Shown here in pieces: positions 43,937-56,843 of a DNA stretch of 64,000 nt. The notes beneath the pieces are model-generated. The model saw nothing but the letters and a program-made list of their open reading frames with translations, ran no database searches and had not been told where the DNA came from. How positions within the stretch are numbered: position 1 is the first letter of the stretch; every line of letters starts with the position of its first letter. This DNA comes from Prillingera fragicola (lineage: Eukaryota; Basidiomycota; Tremellomycetes; Trichosporonales; Trichosporonaceae): NCBI GenBank assembly GCA_002335605.1, contig BEDY01000016.1:62001-126000 (forward strand), read 5' to 3'. The position numbers and the translations under genes were made by a program.

Positions 43937-45106
43937 ATGGCTGAGGGTACTGCTGCTGCTGGTGCTCGTGGCGGCTTCGGCCGTGGTCGTGGTGGTCCCC
44001 GTGGCCGTCGTGGTGCCCGTCGTGGCCCCAAGCGCGACGAGGAGAAGGAGTGGTGAGTTCTCCCGAGACTGTGCAGTACGAGCGAGGTCGGCGAGGCTAT
44101 GGCTTCTTCAGGCTGGGACATTGAAGACGGATAGCGAGAGGAGCGCGCCAGGGCTGGCGCGATCTGGACCGCCGGGACAGCCACGACTGTTTCGACGCTT
44201 CCATTTTTTTGCATGCAGCCTTGCTCTTCGCAAGCATATGGGCTTGCCCTTGCCTCTGCGGCAATGTACGCGCACGCAGATACACGAGGCGATGCTGCTC
44301 TGAACTTGAGAACGTGTGGAGCTCGCGCGCTTGACTGCGCGGAACCTGATTTCTGTCGTCCACCAACTGCTCCTCCTCTTCTCAAGTCTCTTCTCTTCTT
44401 CTCCTTCTCTGCTTCGCATTGCTGACACCCCTAACGGGAGCCAGTGACCAAGCTCGGAAGGCTCGTAAAATCTGGCAAGATCAAGTCGATGGAGGAGATC
44501 TACCTCTTCTCGCTCCCCATCAAGGAGTACCAGATCATTGACCTTTTCCTCCCCACCCTCAAGGACGAGGTCATGAAGATCATGCCTGTTCAGAAGCAGA
44601 CCTCGGCCGGTCAGCGTACCCGCTTCAAGGCCTTTGTTGCCGTCGGTGACTTTGACGGCCACGTTGGTCTCGGTGTCAAGTGCGCCAAGGAGGTTGCCAC
44701 CGCTATCCGTGGTGCCATTGTCCTTGCCAAGCTCGCCATTGTCCCCGTCCGTCGCGGCTACTGGGGCTCGCACATTGCTGAGCCTCACACCGTCCCCATG
44801 AAGGTTTCGGGCAAGGCTGGTTCGGTCATGTGCCGTCTCATCCCCGCTCCCCGCGGTACCGGCATTGTCGCCGCCCCCGCCTCGAAGCGCATGCTCCAGA
44901 TGGCCGGTATCCAGGACTGCTACACCCAGTCCAAGGGCAGCACCGCCACCCAGGGCAACTTCCTCAAGGCCACCATCGCCGCCCTCTCGAAGACCTACCA
45001 GTTCCAGTCGCCCGACCTCTGGCAGGTCATCCCCGTTGGCCAGACCCCTTACGACGAGTTCTCGGGTCACCTCGCCATCGCCGCCCGCAAGGCCGCCGCC
45101 TACTAA
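43937..45106 (+). CDS. RPS2: 40S ribosomal protein uS5 (Rps2)
   Basis: Exon 1 (43937-44052) encodes the Gly/Arg-rich tail [29 protein letters not shown]. The main exon (from about 44441 to 45106) encodes [29 protein letters not shown] through the [23 protein letters not shown] and GSTATQGNF signatures. The total is about 260 residues, as expected. The intron (44053 to about 44440, near 390 nt) is unusually long. Its GTGAGT donor leaves phase 2, whereas the acceptors GGGAG and GCCAG give phases 0 and 1 for the correct frame, so no standard pair restores it. A micro-exon, a non-AG acceptor or a sequence error could explain this. Strong codon bias fits high expression. Confidence 0.93.
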
Positions 45107-45923
45107 GCGCTTCGCTGCGTCGAATGTGCGCCGTTTTAGTGCGTGCATGAGGAGCTTGGGTTTTGTACTGGAATGTCATTTATGAGATTCCCACTTTGTT
45201 GCAGTCGTGTCGTCGTGCAGAGCAGGCGGTTGTGCGTGGAGGGCGTTGCGTCATGAACTAACCAGGGAACGAGAACGTGTCTGGGTAGCATGTGGGACGC
45301 GCGATGGAGCTGGGACGAGGCATGTCAGCAGAAAGTAACGAGGAGTAAGGTGAGGGGATGTGGCAGGTGTGGGAAATTTATTTATTTATTTCCACCTTTT
45401 GCGACAGCGCCAGAACCCGTTGCGTTGGTGGACGCGTCCGTGGTGGTGACTGTGACAAAGGCTCGTATCTGGAGGATAATACATGGGCATGCATGGGCGG
45501 GCCGATAATTTGGCACTCCAGATCAAGTTGGGCAAACGAGTTTGCAACAAAGTGGGGGGTCCAAGTCGTTTACAACACCCTTGGGAAGGTCAAGTCGACC
45601 CCTGTCTGCGGAACACGGGTGTCTGGCAGTAACCATTGGGCATGAACACCGTAGCGTTTCTTCGGCTACGACTTCCAGGTGGCATGAAGACATCTCAAAG
45701 CCTCGGCGAATACAACTTCCTAGGCCCGTTGCCATGTCAACAGTTACACCACATCCCCCCTGACTGCTATATTATTAATGTAATAATATATTATTGCTGT
45801 TACAACAATATATCAATATCCTCATCACACTCTAACCACGATCACCATCCACCGCTCTCCAGTACCAACGCCGCCGCAAAGCAGAAGCATGCTACACAAT
45901 GCAATATCTCTACAAACATCTAC
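45107..45923. other. Convergent RPS2 / WSS1 intergenic region
   Basis: About 800 bp with no supported gene. Poly-T/ATTT tracts near 45380 and an AT-rich inverted repeat near 45780 stand out from the GC-rich background. Confidence 0.5.
45768..45790. repeat. AT-rich perfect inverted repeat
   Basis: TATATTATTA, three bases, then its exact reverse complement. A second imperfect 11-bp inverted repeat (ATATATTATTG / CAACAATATAT) follows directly. It could extrude as a cruciform or mark the 3' ends of the two convergent genes. Confidence 0.85.
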
Positions 45924-47161
45924 TCATCCCCACTTCCTCACCCATCCACACTCGACACAGCTCCAAAACCCCATCTCCCTAGGCCCGGCGCCACAAAACT
46001 CGCAAAACCACCCGTCAGCGGACACGGCCTGTGCGGGGCGCGGCGACGTGCATGCCTCGCACGATTGGGCCGTGATGGGATTGATCAGCGTGCAGGTTGT
46101 GCAGGACCAGTCGGTCTTTGGCGGCTGAGCTGGTGGTGCCTTCATGAGAGGTTTGGGCTGGTTTGGGCGCGGGGCGGTCGAGGGCGCTGGCTTGGGGGCC
46201 TGCTTGGACGTGGCAAGTTTGGATGTGAGTGACTTCGCGGACGGTTTGGCCGCTGTGACATCGGGCGACGACAGTGGCCGCTTCTTCCCTGCCACGCCGG
46301 ACCCACCCTCCACCTCTACCGGCGACGATCCGCCTGACCCCGCCAGCTCTGACGCATCTATGCCCTCGCTCTCCTGCTGCGCCTTGCGAATCTCCTCTTC
46401 GATCTCCTTTGCGCCCTCGACCGTGTTACACGACTTGTCGTCGCGGAGTCGGCGTTCCGCTGCCTGCCACGTTAGCACAGGCACCACACCCAAAGCAACT
46501 CACCTCTGCAACAACCTCGCGCATCGACTTGCCCCCTACCGCAGTCCCACCAAGCACACCGCCCTTTCCCATGACCTTTTGCCTGGACAGGCGCTTCTCC
46601 GCCGCGGCAAGACCCTTGCGGCGCCCCTCGTACTCATTGACCCGGATACCGTTGAGCCTGTTCCCAGACGAGTGGAAGCCCTCGCCAGAGTATCCTTTAC
46701 GCTTCAGGTCGTTGAACTCTTCCTCGAGCTCGGCGAGAAGTTTGTAGAATGACGTGTCGTGTGGGCCGTGGACAATGTGTGTGAGCTGTTGTCAGTCTGT
46801 GTTGAGAGTTAGGGCGTACCTCGTGCAGCATGACTAGGACCAGCTGGTCGTATTCATAAAAGGTCGTCTCGTTCCCTGGAGGCCGGAGACGTAGATTAAT
46901 GCGTTGACCTCTGTTCATGTTGTTGCCCAACAACGCCGGGTTGGCAGGAAGAAACTGGCATCAGCAATGGCTGTGACCATGTACTCACCTCTGCAAGAGT
47001 GCCGACTTTCCACCCGCGCTTGTTCATAATCGGTTTAACCTGGCTCGCAATCTTTTCAAGGAGCGGTCTGCTGTCAGCACACATCCCGTGGCCAACGCTT
47101 ACCCAGCCTCGTCTGACCGTGGGCGGTTCTTGAGGTGCTCGAAGCGACCGATGAGGGACAT
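45924..47161 (-). CDS. WSS1: DNA-protein crosslink protease Wss1 (WLM domain)
   Basis: Wss1 is the SprT-like metalloprotease that degrades proteins crosslinked to DNA, acting with SUMO and Cdc48. Five exons (47103-47161, 46989-47067, 46820-46954, 46504-46785, 45924-46463) give 364 residues. The zinc site HELTHIVHGPHD (residues 90-101, HExxHxxxGPH) is split by an intron exactly after His90-Glu91. Typical WLM text follows (FYKLLAELEEEF, GYSGEGFHSS). The C-terminal half is Ser/Pro/Lys-rich and ends in two RanBP2-like zinc fingers: DWSCTTCTLIN...SCEACTSPRP and DGWFCEFCGAG...WSCVECGW. Confidence 0.93.
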
Positions 47162-47793
47162 GGTGGTGGGGGAGGTGAATGTGTGTATGTGTTGAAGCAG
47201 TATCACAGATCTCTAAGAAATCTCTGCAATGCGTCATGTGAAGGACGATACCATTGCTCTAATAGCATGAGAAAGTGCAACGCTTTGTCAGCGTCAACAT
47301 TGACAACAGATACGAGGTGTTGCACCTCCACCGGCCCCCTTGACGGAATCAAATTTAAGCTGTAGAATCCAGGGTGAATCACGTGTCATCCACCCCGCAC
47401 AAAGTCTCCACCCCGGGCGTCATTGTCACTGTACGCGCTCACAGTCGACGTCGTCAGTCACCCACTACCACACACACCTTCCTTCTGGACTCTTCCTCAA
47501 ACACCCACTTGCAACGACATAACGACATCCTGTAGACCTATACACGTCCCCTTGCAAGAAAACAATGGGCGCGCGCCTTTGACCGGCGCCCCTCATAGGT
47601 CAGTTGGTGTGCCGTGGCGCCGACGCCGCAGTGCGTCGAGGCGCGGCCACATTACTCTGTGCAACTCGGCAGACCAACATTTGGCACATTCACAACAATG
47701 TCACTGACAACATGCTCGCAGGGCTACTACTCTCCACACATCTTTCCATAGCTACAGCAACCCACTCCCACCGCGCCGCGACCCTTTCCCACA
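47162..47793. other. Divergent WSS1 / FMP27 intergenic region
   Basis: Holds a CACGTG box and long C/A-rich leaders. No gene seen. Confidence 0.5.
47380..47385. promoter_or_regulatory. CACGTG E-box between WSS1 and FMP27
   Basis: Lies 219 bp upstream of the WSS1 start and about 410 bp upstream of the FMP27 start. Confidence 0.35.
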
Positions 47794-50700
47794 ATGTCCT
47801 GGGTCCAGTTTGTCCTGGGCATTGTGGTCGCCTGGCTCTTTCTCACCTACATTGCCATCCCCTGGTGCGCACAGTTGCTCAGCAGTTTTCGTCTTCGCGC
47901 AACAAAGCTCTCGCCTCTTACTTCGGCTGGCATCGAGTGGCGCTCAAAGCACCATGCTAGTGATCCACATCCAACGTTGCGCATCGAGCGCATCTACTGG
48001 TCATGGGGCGGCTGCGGCGACAGCAACCTCGCACTCAACATTGAGGGTGTCACCTTTCGTGTGCGCTCCAAAAGGGCCGAGAATGGTGAAGCTCCTCCAG
48101 CCGTGCCAAAGAAGAAGGTGAGCGACGACTCAACACCGAGCTGACAAGCAGATGCAACTGCCAGACCGAGTAAAGCGCTCGCTCAACTACTTGAGCCACT
48201 GGCTCTTTCACTACTGGTCGAGTGTAGCAAGCTTCTTCTCGATTCGCGTGTCTGGCGTTCGGATCATCTTCGAGGACCTACAAGGCGTAGAGGTCTCAGT
48301 ACAAGAGGTTAGGCTAGGCGTTCACCGCGATTCCTCCACCCCCATTCCCACTTGCAGGCCATTACAACCCGACGAGTATCATGATCGACTCGCAGAGAAC
48401 GGGGTACACCCCTCTCTCCACCAGCGCGCCTCTTCTCTCAGCAGCCGCGTGTCGCGCAAAGCCTCCATCTTTCTGTCTCACGCGATCGGCGCCACGATTG
48501 ATCGAGTTGCGTTCACGGCCAAGGTGTCGAATGTCGCGGTCCTCCTCCCTCAGGCCCTCGCCATACCCACAGCAACGCCAGCTTTGCCGCACTTGTCGCC
48601 AAAGCCTTCCATGAGCTCCCTCCGCCCCAAGGCAGCACGTCCACCTTCCTTTACCTCCTTTGGCCCCATTAGCTCACTTCTCAAGCTCAAACAGCCCGAT
48701 CCTGTCCTTCACGATGAAGGAGGGTATCGAAAGCTGTTGGTCATTGAGGACACTACGGCTATCCGCCTTTCTGTTGGCTTTGGTCCCAACCGACCAATTC
48801 TCACCGAAGACAATCTGCGTACATCCGTTGACGTGGGCACGCTGCACGTTGGCCTTGACGGGTTCGAAAAGTTGCAAAAGGTGGTCAAGTCGCGACCACG
48901 ACCGCTCAAGCGGGCAGCATCAGGCGGTTCCAACATGGCAAAGGTGAGCTTGCTGCGAGTGAATAACGCTGACGCCCAGCTCCTGGGTCGTGCGTTTGAA
49001 TCAGGGTCCATCGCCATCCCAAAGATGTTTGTGTCACACCTGTTGCCAGCAGCCGGGCGGCCACCGTCCACCAGGTCGTCCGTGACAGATCTCTCTGTGA
49101 CCACAGACGATGCAGAGCCTCAACCATTGTCTCACACTCTGTCGCTCGACTTTACCGATCTGACCCTCAAGCTTGCGTGCACAAATTCAAGCGAAGACTC
49201 GCGCCTGATCAAGGTATTTGGTAACAATACCAGTTCCGAATGCCTGGTTCGAGGAATAACAGCCAACTTGCAGTGGACCTCTATTGAGCTCCAGTGCATA
49301 GCCCCTGGCGAGACGAGCAACGACAAGGTCCAGCTCGTCGCCATTCGCCAAGCAGAAATGGACATGCTGACGACCTGGCGCCCTGATGGTTGGGAGCAGC
49401 CCCATCTCTTGTTCCGCAACGATCCCAACCAGGCCCTCCTCATTGCACGAGGATACGTCGCGTCCGTGGACGTGGCAGGTGACATTCAGCTTGTCGATGA
49501 GCTCAAACAGGCCTGGGACAAGAGCCGACCGCCAAAGGAGCCATACGTCGAGGCACTGGAGCCTGTGCGTTTTACTCTCCCTCCGCAGGTCCGCTTTGTG
49601 CTGGACATTGGACCGACCTCCATCGTCGTGGCCAACCGGGCATCTCACGAGAACGCGACCATCACGCTGGCATCTGATGGCCTGAGTGTCGGTGCCCATT
49701 CACACTTTAGCGATCTGGTGCTCTCCACGTCCGACAAGTTGCCGAGCCCACTCAGTTCTCTGAGTACGATGGACAAGGACGATGCTTCGGTTGCCTCGGA
49801 CGCGCCAACAAGAGCAACGTTCAACAGCGACGAAACCAAACTCGACGAGCCTCCCGCCAAACGCCCGCCAGAAGACTTTGCCTTGTCCATGCACACTGAG
49901 GCGTTTGTGACGGTCGAGCCCATCTTGCTCCGCCTCTCCATTGGATCGCGCAACGAAAACATGTATCGTTTGCTGTCCATTGGTCGCATGGAGACCAAGG
50001 CCAGCGGCGATGTGTACGCCGCGCGCACTATCCATGCGGACGGACGAGAGTCGCACCATCTCTCGCCGCAGACACTCTCGTCCGACTTCGAGATGTGTAT
50101 TGACAATGGCATCCAAGTCGAGCTGTGGGACAAGAGTGTCATAGACAATCTCGTCCAGTTGGCGGCCATGAAGGACCCTAGCCCGTCCAAGCCACCACGA
50201 AACATTTTTGATCGTCTCCCGGGCGGTGTTGCCGCTCGGCTGTCGTTGGGTGTCGTTAGCGTGTTCATTGGCAGCGAGGACCGCAACCCCCACTGCAACC
50301 TGAGATTGTCGCATGGCTTGTGGCTGCAGACTACCTGCGTTCTCGAGTATGCGCGCTACCATGGCTCAAGACTCCGGGACTCGCTGCGGCACTTGAAGGC
50401 TGTTCACCTGCGCAGGGAACTCAAACTCTTTGATGACGTTGGGGCTACGGCATTCCAGACGGCCCAAAAGTTGGCCGAGAAGGACGGCGACGCTGCTCTG
50501 TTTGCTGTCTTGTTACGCGACACCAGGGTGCGCTCAGTCTTCAACGGCAAGCAGTTTGTGGCTTGTGGCGGAGTGGACCAGGCCATGCCTGAAGAGGACT
50601 TGGCAATGCCGCCTCAGCCGGAGCAGAACCTCGAGTTTGCGGCCTGGGGATTCAGCGGCGACAAGCGGCGTGAGAGGCCTCGCATGCCTTCACCTGGCAT

Positions 50701-53700
50701 GATTGTTCACTTGCCAGAGGGCAACATGGCACCCCGTTCGCTCTTCCGCATGCCCTACATTCTTGTCACTGGACGAGTCCACCGTACCACGCCGGAAGCG
50801 CCGTCTGAGATCAACATCTCGTCGCGTATCCAGCTCGTCGATGTCGTTGGCTTCCTGTCAGATGTGTACTGCGCATTCCTCGCCGTACAGGCTCTCCGCC
50901 GTATCTCCAAGGCGCTCAAGAAGAGCGTTGAGCCCATGAGGCTAGGACCGAAAAGGACGTCACACGTCCAAATCGCGGTACTCGTCCCGGCCGTGTGGAT
51001 CAAGTGGACGTTTCCGTTGAAAAAGTCCCTGTTCCTCTCGATGGCTGGCGTCAAGATCAACAAGTCGCCCGACAAGCTGTTCCAAATGACCGCTGACCAC
51101 GTGCTGGCCCACGTCGTCAGCGCTGCGATGCCTGGCTACTGGGACGAGCTTGGCCGGATCAAAAAGCTCTCGGTGTCAATGGACAAGTCCAGGGCGATTG
51201 TGACCAGCGCGGCAGTGTTCCGCATTCGCATTCCGCATGCCTACGTCATGTCGCAGCTCATTCTCAACATCAACGTGACGATCAAGTCTGCCAAGCTGCT
51301 GTTCAGCAATATCAGCAGCGTCAAGTTTGAGACGATAAAGCGGCCCATATCAGAAGGACCCAAGCGTGTGCCTCGCATGATGATCCACGTCGACCTGCTC
51401 CATGTCGAAGCGCGCGACCACCCAGTCGAGAACAGGATGAACCTCGCCAACCGCGCTGGGCTCATTGAGCAGCGCCAGCGTATCGCCCTCGAAGACATGT
51501 TTGAGCACAAGATGAACCTACTCTCCGACGTGGACATGCAGCCCGTCAACAATCTCACCACCAACCAGACCGTCAGCGTCGATGAGGCCCGATGGCGCTT
51601 GGACTGGTACATTTCGCGAGCGTGGGTCAAGCGTATCAAGCGCGCCAAGGAAGAGCAGCGCCGTCGTGAGTCGGCGGTGCAGGCTACCATGAAGGTCAAG
51701 CTTGATCACAAGCTGCCCATCTGGACGCTGCCGCTGGAGCAGACCGCGCCACTGTTCCGCGCTGCCTTTTCAAGCGTCGACCTGTCAATTAGCAAGCCGA
51801 GTCTCAACCGCAAGGAGCTCATTCAGTACATGAGCGATGTGTCCGCTCCTTTCAAGGAGGACGCCGAGTTCTCGCTGTGGGTGCCTTTCGATCTCGACTG
51901 GGCCATGGGAGAGGCCAAGGTGACGCTACGAGACTACCCACTACCTTTGCTGCGCATCCAGCCAGCAAAAAGCGGCCCGGCTTGGCGCGTAACCACGCTC
52001 TTCATCATCGCCGAGGAACTCGCACCAGTGGAAGAGGACTCGTGCGTGTACGTCCCCATCGAGGTTCTCCCAGCGCAGTGCGGCCACGCGGACGCCAAAC
52101 CCTTGCTCGTCCAGATTGCAAAGACCATCATGCCGCCAAAGACGTACGCCCGCCCAATGATCAAGATTATGACCGATGGCCCCACGAGCATCACGTGGTG
52201 TAACTCGTACTCGCCGGGAATCCAAGACTTCCAGCGCGTGATGGACACGCTTTCGCATCCGCCGCGTGATCCCAGTGCCAAGCCTGGTTTCTGGGACAAG
52301 TTCCGGCTCACGCTGCATTGGTGTGTGACGATGGATTTCAAGAATATTGTGCGGTTGTATCTCAAGGGTGAGTTGATGTGTTGTGCGAGGCTGACATTTA
52401 GGCTCACAGGATCCGTACGCTATCACTGGTACGGGTGCTGGCTTTGCCCTCGTGTTCAGGAACAATGTGCACTGGGAGATCTGTCAGCCGAATGTCCAAC
52501 ACGAGACTGTGCAGATCATGGCAGACGAGCTACTCATTACCATTCCAGAGTGAGTGTTGTTTGCCTACCGAGTCGAAAGCTAATGTCAGTTTGACTGGGC
52601 TGCACGACGCTGCTGCCGTGGGCACAGAGGTGGAAGAGCCTCTGGACCCCACCCACGCCGATCGAATCCTCATTGAGCGACGCAGTGCCAAGCCATGCGC
52701 TCGCTTCCTCAACGGCATCCGCTTCGGCGTTGGATTCAGATTCGAGCGTACCTGCCGAGCTTGGAACTGTCAGAAGGGTTGCGGTGACACTGACAACTTG
52801 CTACACCGCCAGTGTCGCCTGTTCGAGTTCATTCCGCACCAGGCCGTTATTCTCAAGAATCCCGAAGCAGTCGAGAGGCTCGAGGCCAAGGCTGGCCATC
52901 CCGTCGACTCGTTTGAGGGGTTCAGGTCAGACTTTATCCACTTTTCGCTCTCCCTCGAGGCACCACGGGACCGAACCACCTCTGCGCCGCGCAATGTGGG
53001 TGCGGAGACGCACAACAGTCTGCACCTCTCGCCCAAGGGATTCGCGCACGTTGTCTCGTGGTGGAACTTGTTCACCAGCAAGGCGTCCATACCCACTCGT
53101 CAAGGTCGAGTCTTTCCCGACTCGCCGCCGAAGAGCAAAAAGTTTGGCAAGAGCCTTGGTACCATCAAATACCGCTGGGATCTTGCGCCCGTGTATGTCT
53201 CGCATGTCTATGGCCTGGTATCTCACGAGCTCTGGCAAAAGGGGCAAGCACGCAGCTTGGGCGTCAAGATGCGCGTCGGCCGCTTGCGTCTCGACGGCCA
53301 CCAACGTATGCAGGAGGCGCGAGACTGGAACCCGGAGCTCAATCGCCACAAGATCATCACACACAAGCCGTTCTACGCTGCCGACTTGCTTCTCGACGCC
53401 GCAGTCATCAAGTGCATTGTGGCCGACTTTGACGAGGCAAAGGTTGCGCCGCCCAACTTTGAAACCGTGACTCCGGACGATGTCCACCCGAGGGCGTCCG
53501 AGCTTCCTGATGATCTGCGCGAATGGTTCAATTACTTTGACTTTATTGATGCCGATCGCAAGCCGTTTGACCGCAACCCGCGGATGCAGATTGTCCACTT
53601 TGGTGACTGCCCGCACGTCTTCTTGTCGCGCCGTGTCAAGGCGCGCCTGACTATGCCCGACCCGGACGACGAGTCGAGCAGCAGCGACATGGAGGCAAGC

Positions 53701-56700
53701 AAGTTTGGTCACGAGAAGTCTCACATTTGCTACCTCGGTGCCGCTCAGGGCGTTGGCCCCATGCAGATGCAGATCGCCAAGGAACGTATTGAGGAACTCC
53801 AGGAGATGTACAGGCACCTGCCGAGGGCTAGCGCGGCTGAAAGGGTGAGTGGTTTGGCTTCAGACGGTGCTGACTTGCAGCAATCTTCTGGCAACATGGC
53901 ATCAACGATCAAGCATCGTATCAGCACTCTGCAGCACCACGTCGATGATCTTGCTCATCGGGAACGCCGCCGTATCGATAACAATACCCTGGAAGCCCAT
54001 GACGCTCCTGAGAACCCCACTAACGAGTCGGGTGAGCTCTCTTTCGAGAATACCCTTCATGTGCATTGCCCCCGATTGTTCTTCAACAACAAGACGCGCA
54101 ACATTCTTTACAAATACCTGTACTCGAGGAACAATCGCCAAAAGGAAGAGTACTTTACGTCCCACGCGTCGCTGAGGAGTATCCGCGACGGCATCAACCG
54201 TCGCATGCAGCGTGCGCACAATGGTCTCAATCGCGACGACATGTCGGATGAGGACGACTCGTCAGAGTTCAACACGGCTGTCGTGCTGCGCGAGTCGCTT
54301 GATGACCGGGTCAACGACAAGCCTGGGCAACGATTCAAGCTCGCAGCAGACTTTACCGGCGATGCAGATGACATTGAGCGTCCCAAGCTCGGCTTGCCAT
54401 CGGACTGCACGGCTAACCCCCACTGGCGTGCACTTGTGCTCAAGCCACAGGTCGCGCTTCGCAGTGATGCCGACTCGAACGCCGTGGTGCTTGTCGCTGT
54501 GGAGGAGATCTCGTTCAAGGGCTTCTCCGTCAAGGACATGCAGGGATTGGATCGCATCACCATGGACGTCATGTCGCGCAACTACATTACGTTCCGCGGT
54601 CTTCAAGCGTTCTACCCTAGCGGAGAGGTCATTGACCGGGACTGGGACGTCACGACCGGCAGGCTCGACTTTGTGCCACTGGAGATCTTCCTCGACGTCC
54701 GCAGCGAAACGACCGACTATGACCGCATCGTCTTGAAGACTGATATGAGCGTCACCTTTGATCGGTTCAACCACCTTCGTGTCGCTCGTGGTCTTGAGTG
54801 GCCGGAGACGAAGAATGATCTTGGCGAGGACATTGATCACTTGCGCAAGCACCAAAACTTGACTACTGTCATTATTCCCATGGTCACGGTGTCCGCCACC
54901 TCGGACCACTACACGGCGCTCTACTACATTGTCACCGACTTGATAATGTACCGCGACCCTCAGCAAGCCGACCGCGCCGAGAAGATTGACAGCTTCATGT
55001 ACAAGTTTGACCGCCGCGACCGCGACCCCCAGCAGCTGCTGCTCAGCCTGTTTGTCATGCAGCAGCACATTCGCAGTCTGTCCGAGCTTCAGCGCGGCTA
55101 CGAGTCCAACGTGGAGCGCCTCACGGAGCAGGGCAAGCGCGAGCTGTTCCGCATTCGCGCCGACGTATTGAACGAGTACGAGGCACTGTATACGGTGTTC
55201 GAGGTCATCAACCAGAGCCGTGCTCGTGACGACGCTCGTGCTGCAATGAAGACGCAGGCTCGACTGGACGTTCGCGCTGGCAACATTGCGTGGCACATGC
55301 TTCGTGACAGCGGCAATCCGCTGATCAAGCTCAACATGAAACACACGCTGGCTTCGGTCGAGAATAACCAGGATGGATCGTCTGACAATGCCCTTGTTGT
55401 CGGCGAGGTCCAAGCGCTCAACAGTAATGCCGACGCAATCTACCCCGAGGTCATGTCGCGATCAGACAAGGCCGACAAGAGGAAGAACCGCGCTGCCCCA
55501 TTCATTTCGGCGTCGCTGTCGTTCCTGCCGCAGGTCGGTGGAATCAGCATCATTCGCGAGTTTGCGCTGTATCTCTATCCCCTGCGATTCAGGCTGGAGG
55601 AAGAGGTCGGGACGAGCATTCTCGACTACATTTTCAACGACCGAACCCGGCGTGCCAAGGAGACGAAGGAGAAGGAGAGGAGCTTGCTGGACGTGCCCAT
55701 TGACTCGGAGCAGATTATATCACGCAGTCAGTCCCAGGTCAGCTTGGCTACGCGTGACGGCAATCGCGCTCGTTCTGGGACTGTCCTCACTGCGGACAGC
55801 AGCGGCAAGGGTGTGGATTTGTCAGATTATGACACAGCAGAGATGCGCCGGCGTGCACTGCACAACCGGACGTTTATCAGTATTGTTGTCGGCTCGACCA
55901 TGTTTGTGCTCGACTACAAGCGGGACGACAACAAGAAGCACGGCACAATCACTTGGCCCGAAGTCGTCGACTTCCGTCTTCAAGTGCCGTCCTTGGAGTA
56001 CCGCAACAAAGTGTGGAGTTTCGAGGAGATTTTCGAGCATGTCAAGACGGACATTAAAAAGTCGGCGTGGTCGCAAAAGGGCGACATTGTGAGCCAGGTC
56101 TTTAAGAAGACGTCGGCGTTCCGGTCCAAAAAGAGCCTGCGACAGATTGCTGGTATTGAGACGGCAGAACTTCCGTCATGGCCAACCAGCAAGAAGAATA
56201 CGCCCAAGTCGCCCTTGCGGTTTACAGTGCATGACGCCTCACCGCTGTCGTTTGGAGACAACGACACCACGCCGGTGCAGCGAACGACCTCGCGCCTTAG
56301 CGCAACTGAGCGACGTGGCTCTAGGCGAGGATCTGCCCAGATCAGCGGGACTGGGTCTCCCTCAAGCTTTACCACCGAAACGAACGGGGATGGCAAGTCT
56401 CGGAGGAAGCATCGCCTACGCAACATTCTCAAGAGCAGGAACCACGGACATGACGAAAGCTCCGACTCTGGCAACGATGAAGGTTCTGCTGAAGAGGTGA
56501 GCTCACACCCGATCGCTCTCGTTACTAACGGCAGTTCCTTGTGTCTCAGCCACCGTCGCCAGAGACGTATAGCGGGCCATTGCGACAGCGCACATCTGGG
56601 AGTTTGAGGAGGCATGCCGATAACGGTGAGGGTGCGTCAGACTGGCAGAAGAGTGGATGGAGGGGAACCTCGGAGATGACCCCACGGAGAGGAGGTTCGT

Positions 56701-56723
56701 TCATGTCCACGTCGTCAACGTAA
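47794..56723 (+). CDS. FMP27: Bridge-like lipid-transfer protein Fmp27 (hobbit/BLTP2 family)
   Basis: A very long rod with a hydrophobic groove that carries lipids at ER-plasma membrane contacts. Six exons (47794-48117, 48152-52367, 52402-52549, 52590-53844, 53881-56496, 56535-56723) give 2915 residues; budding yeast Fmp27 has 2628. The N-terminal hydrophobic helix (FVLGIVVAWLFLTYIAI) anchors it in the ER. The GFWDKFRLTLHW segment is the family's GFWDK domain, followed by ITGTGAGFALVFRNNVHWEICQ. The C-terminal region contains KSAWSQKGDIVSQVFKKTSAFRSKKSLRQ and a disordered Ser/Arg tail. The 36-nt intron at 53845-53880 is in frame and stop-free. Confidence 0.93.
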
Positions 56724-56843
56724 ACGAGGACTTGTTTTTGTCATATAGAGCATCCAAAAGGGCGAGTAGAGCTCGCGTTGTGCATGTTGTAGCACCAATT
56801 GCATCTATCTTTACATTGGTTGTGTACATATCGACGTTCCGTT

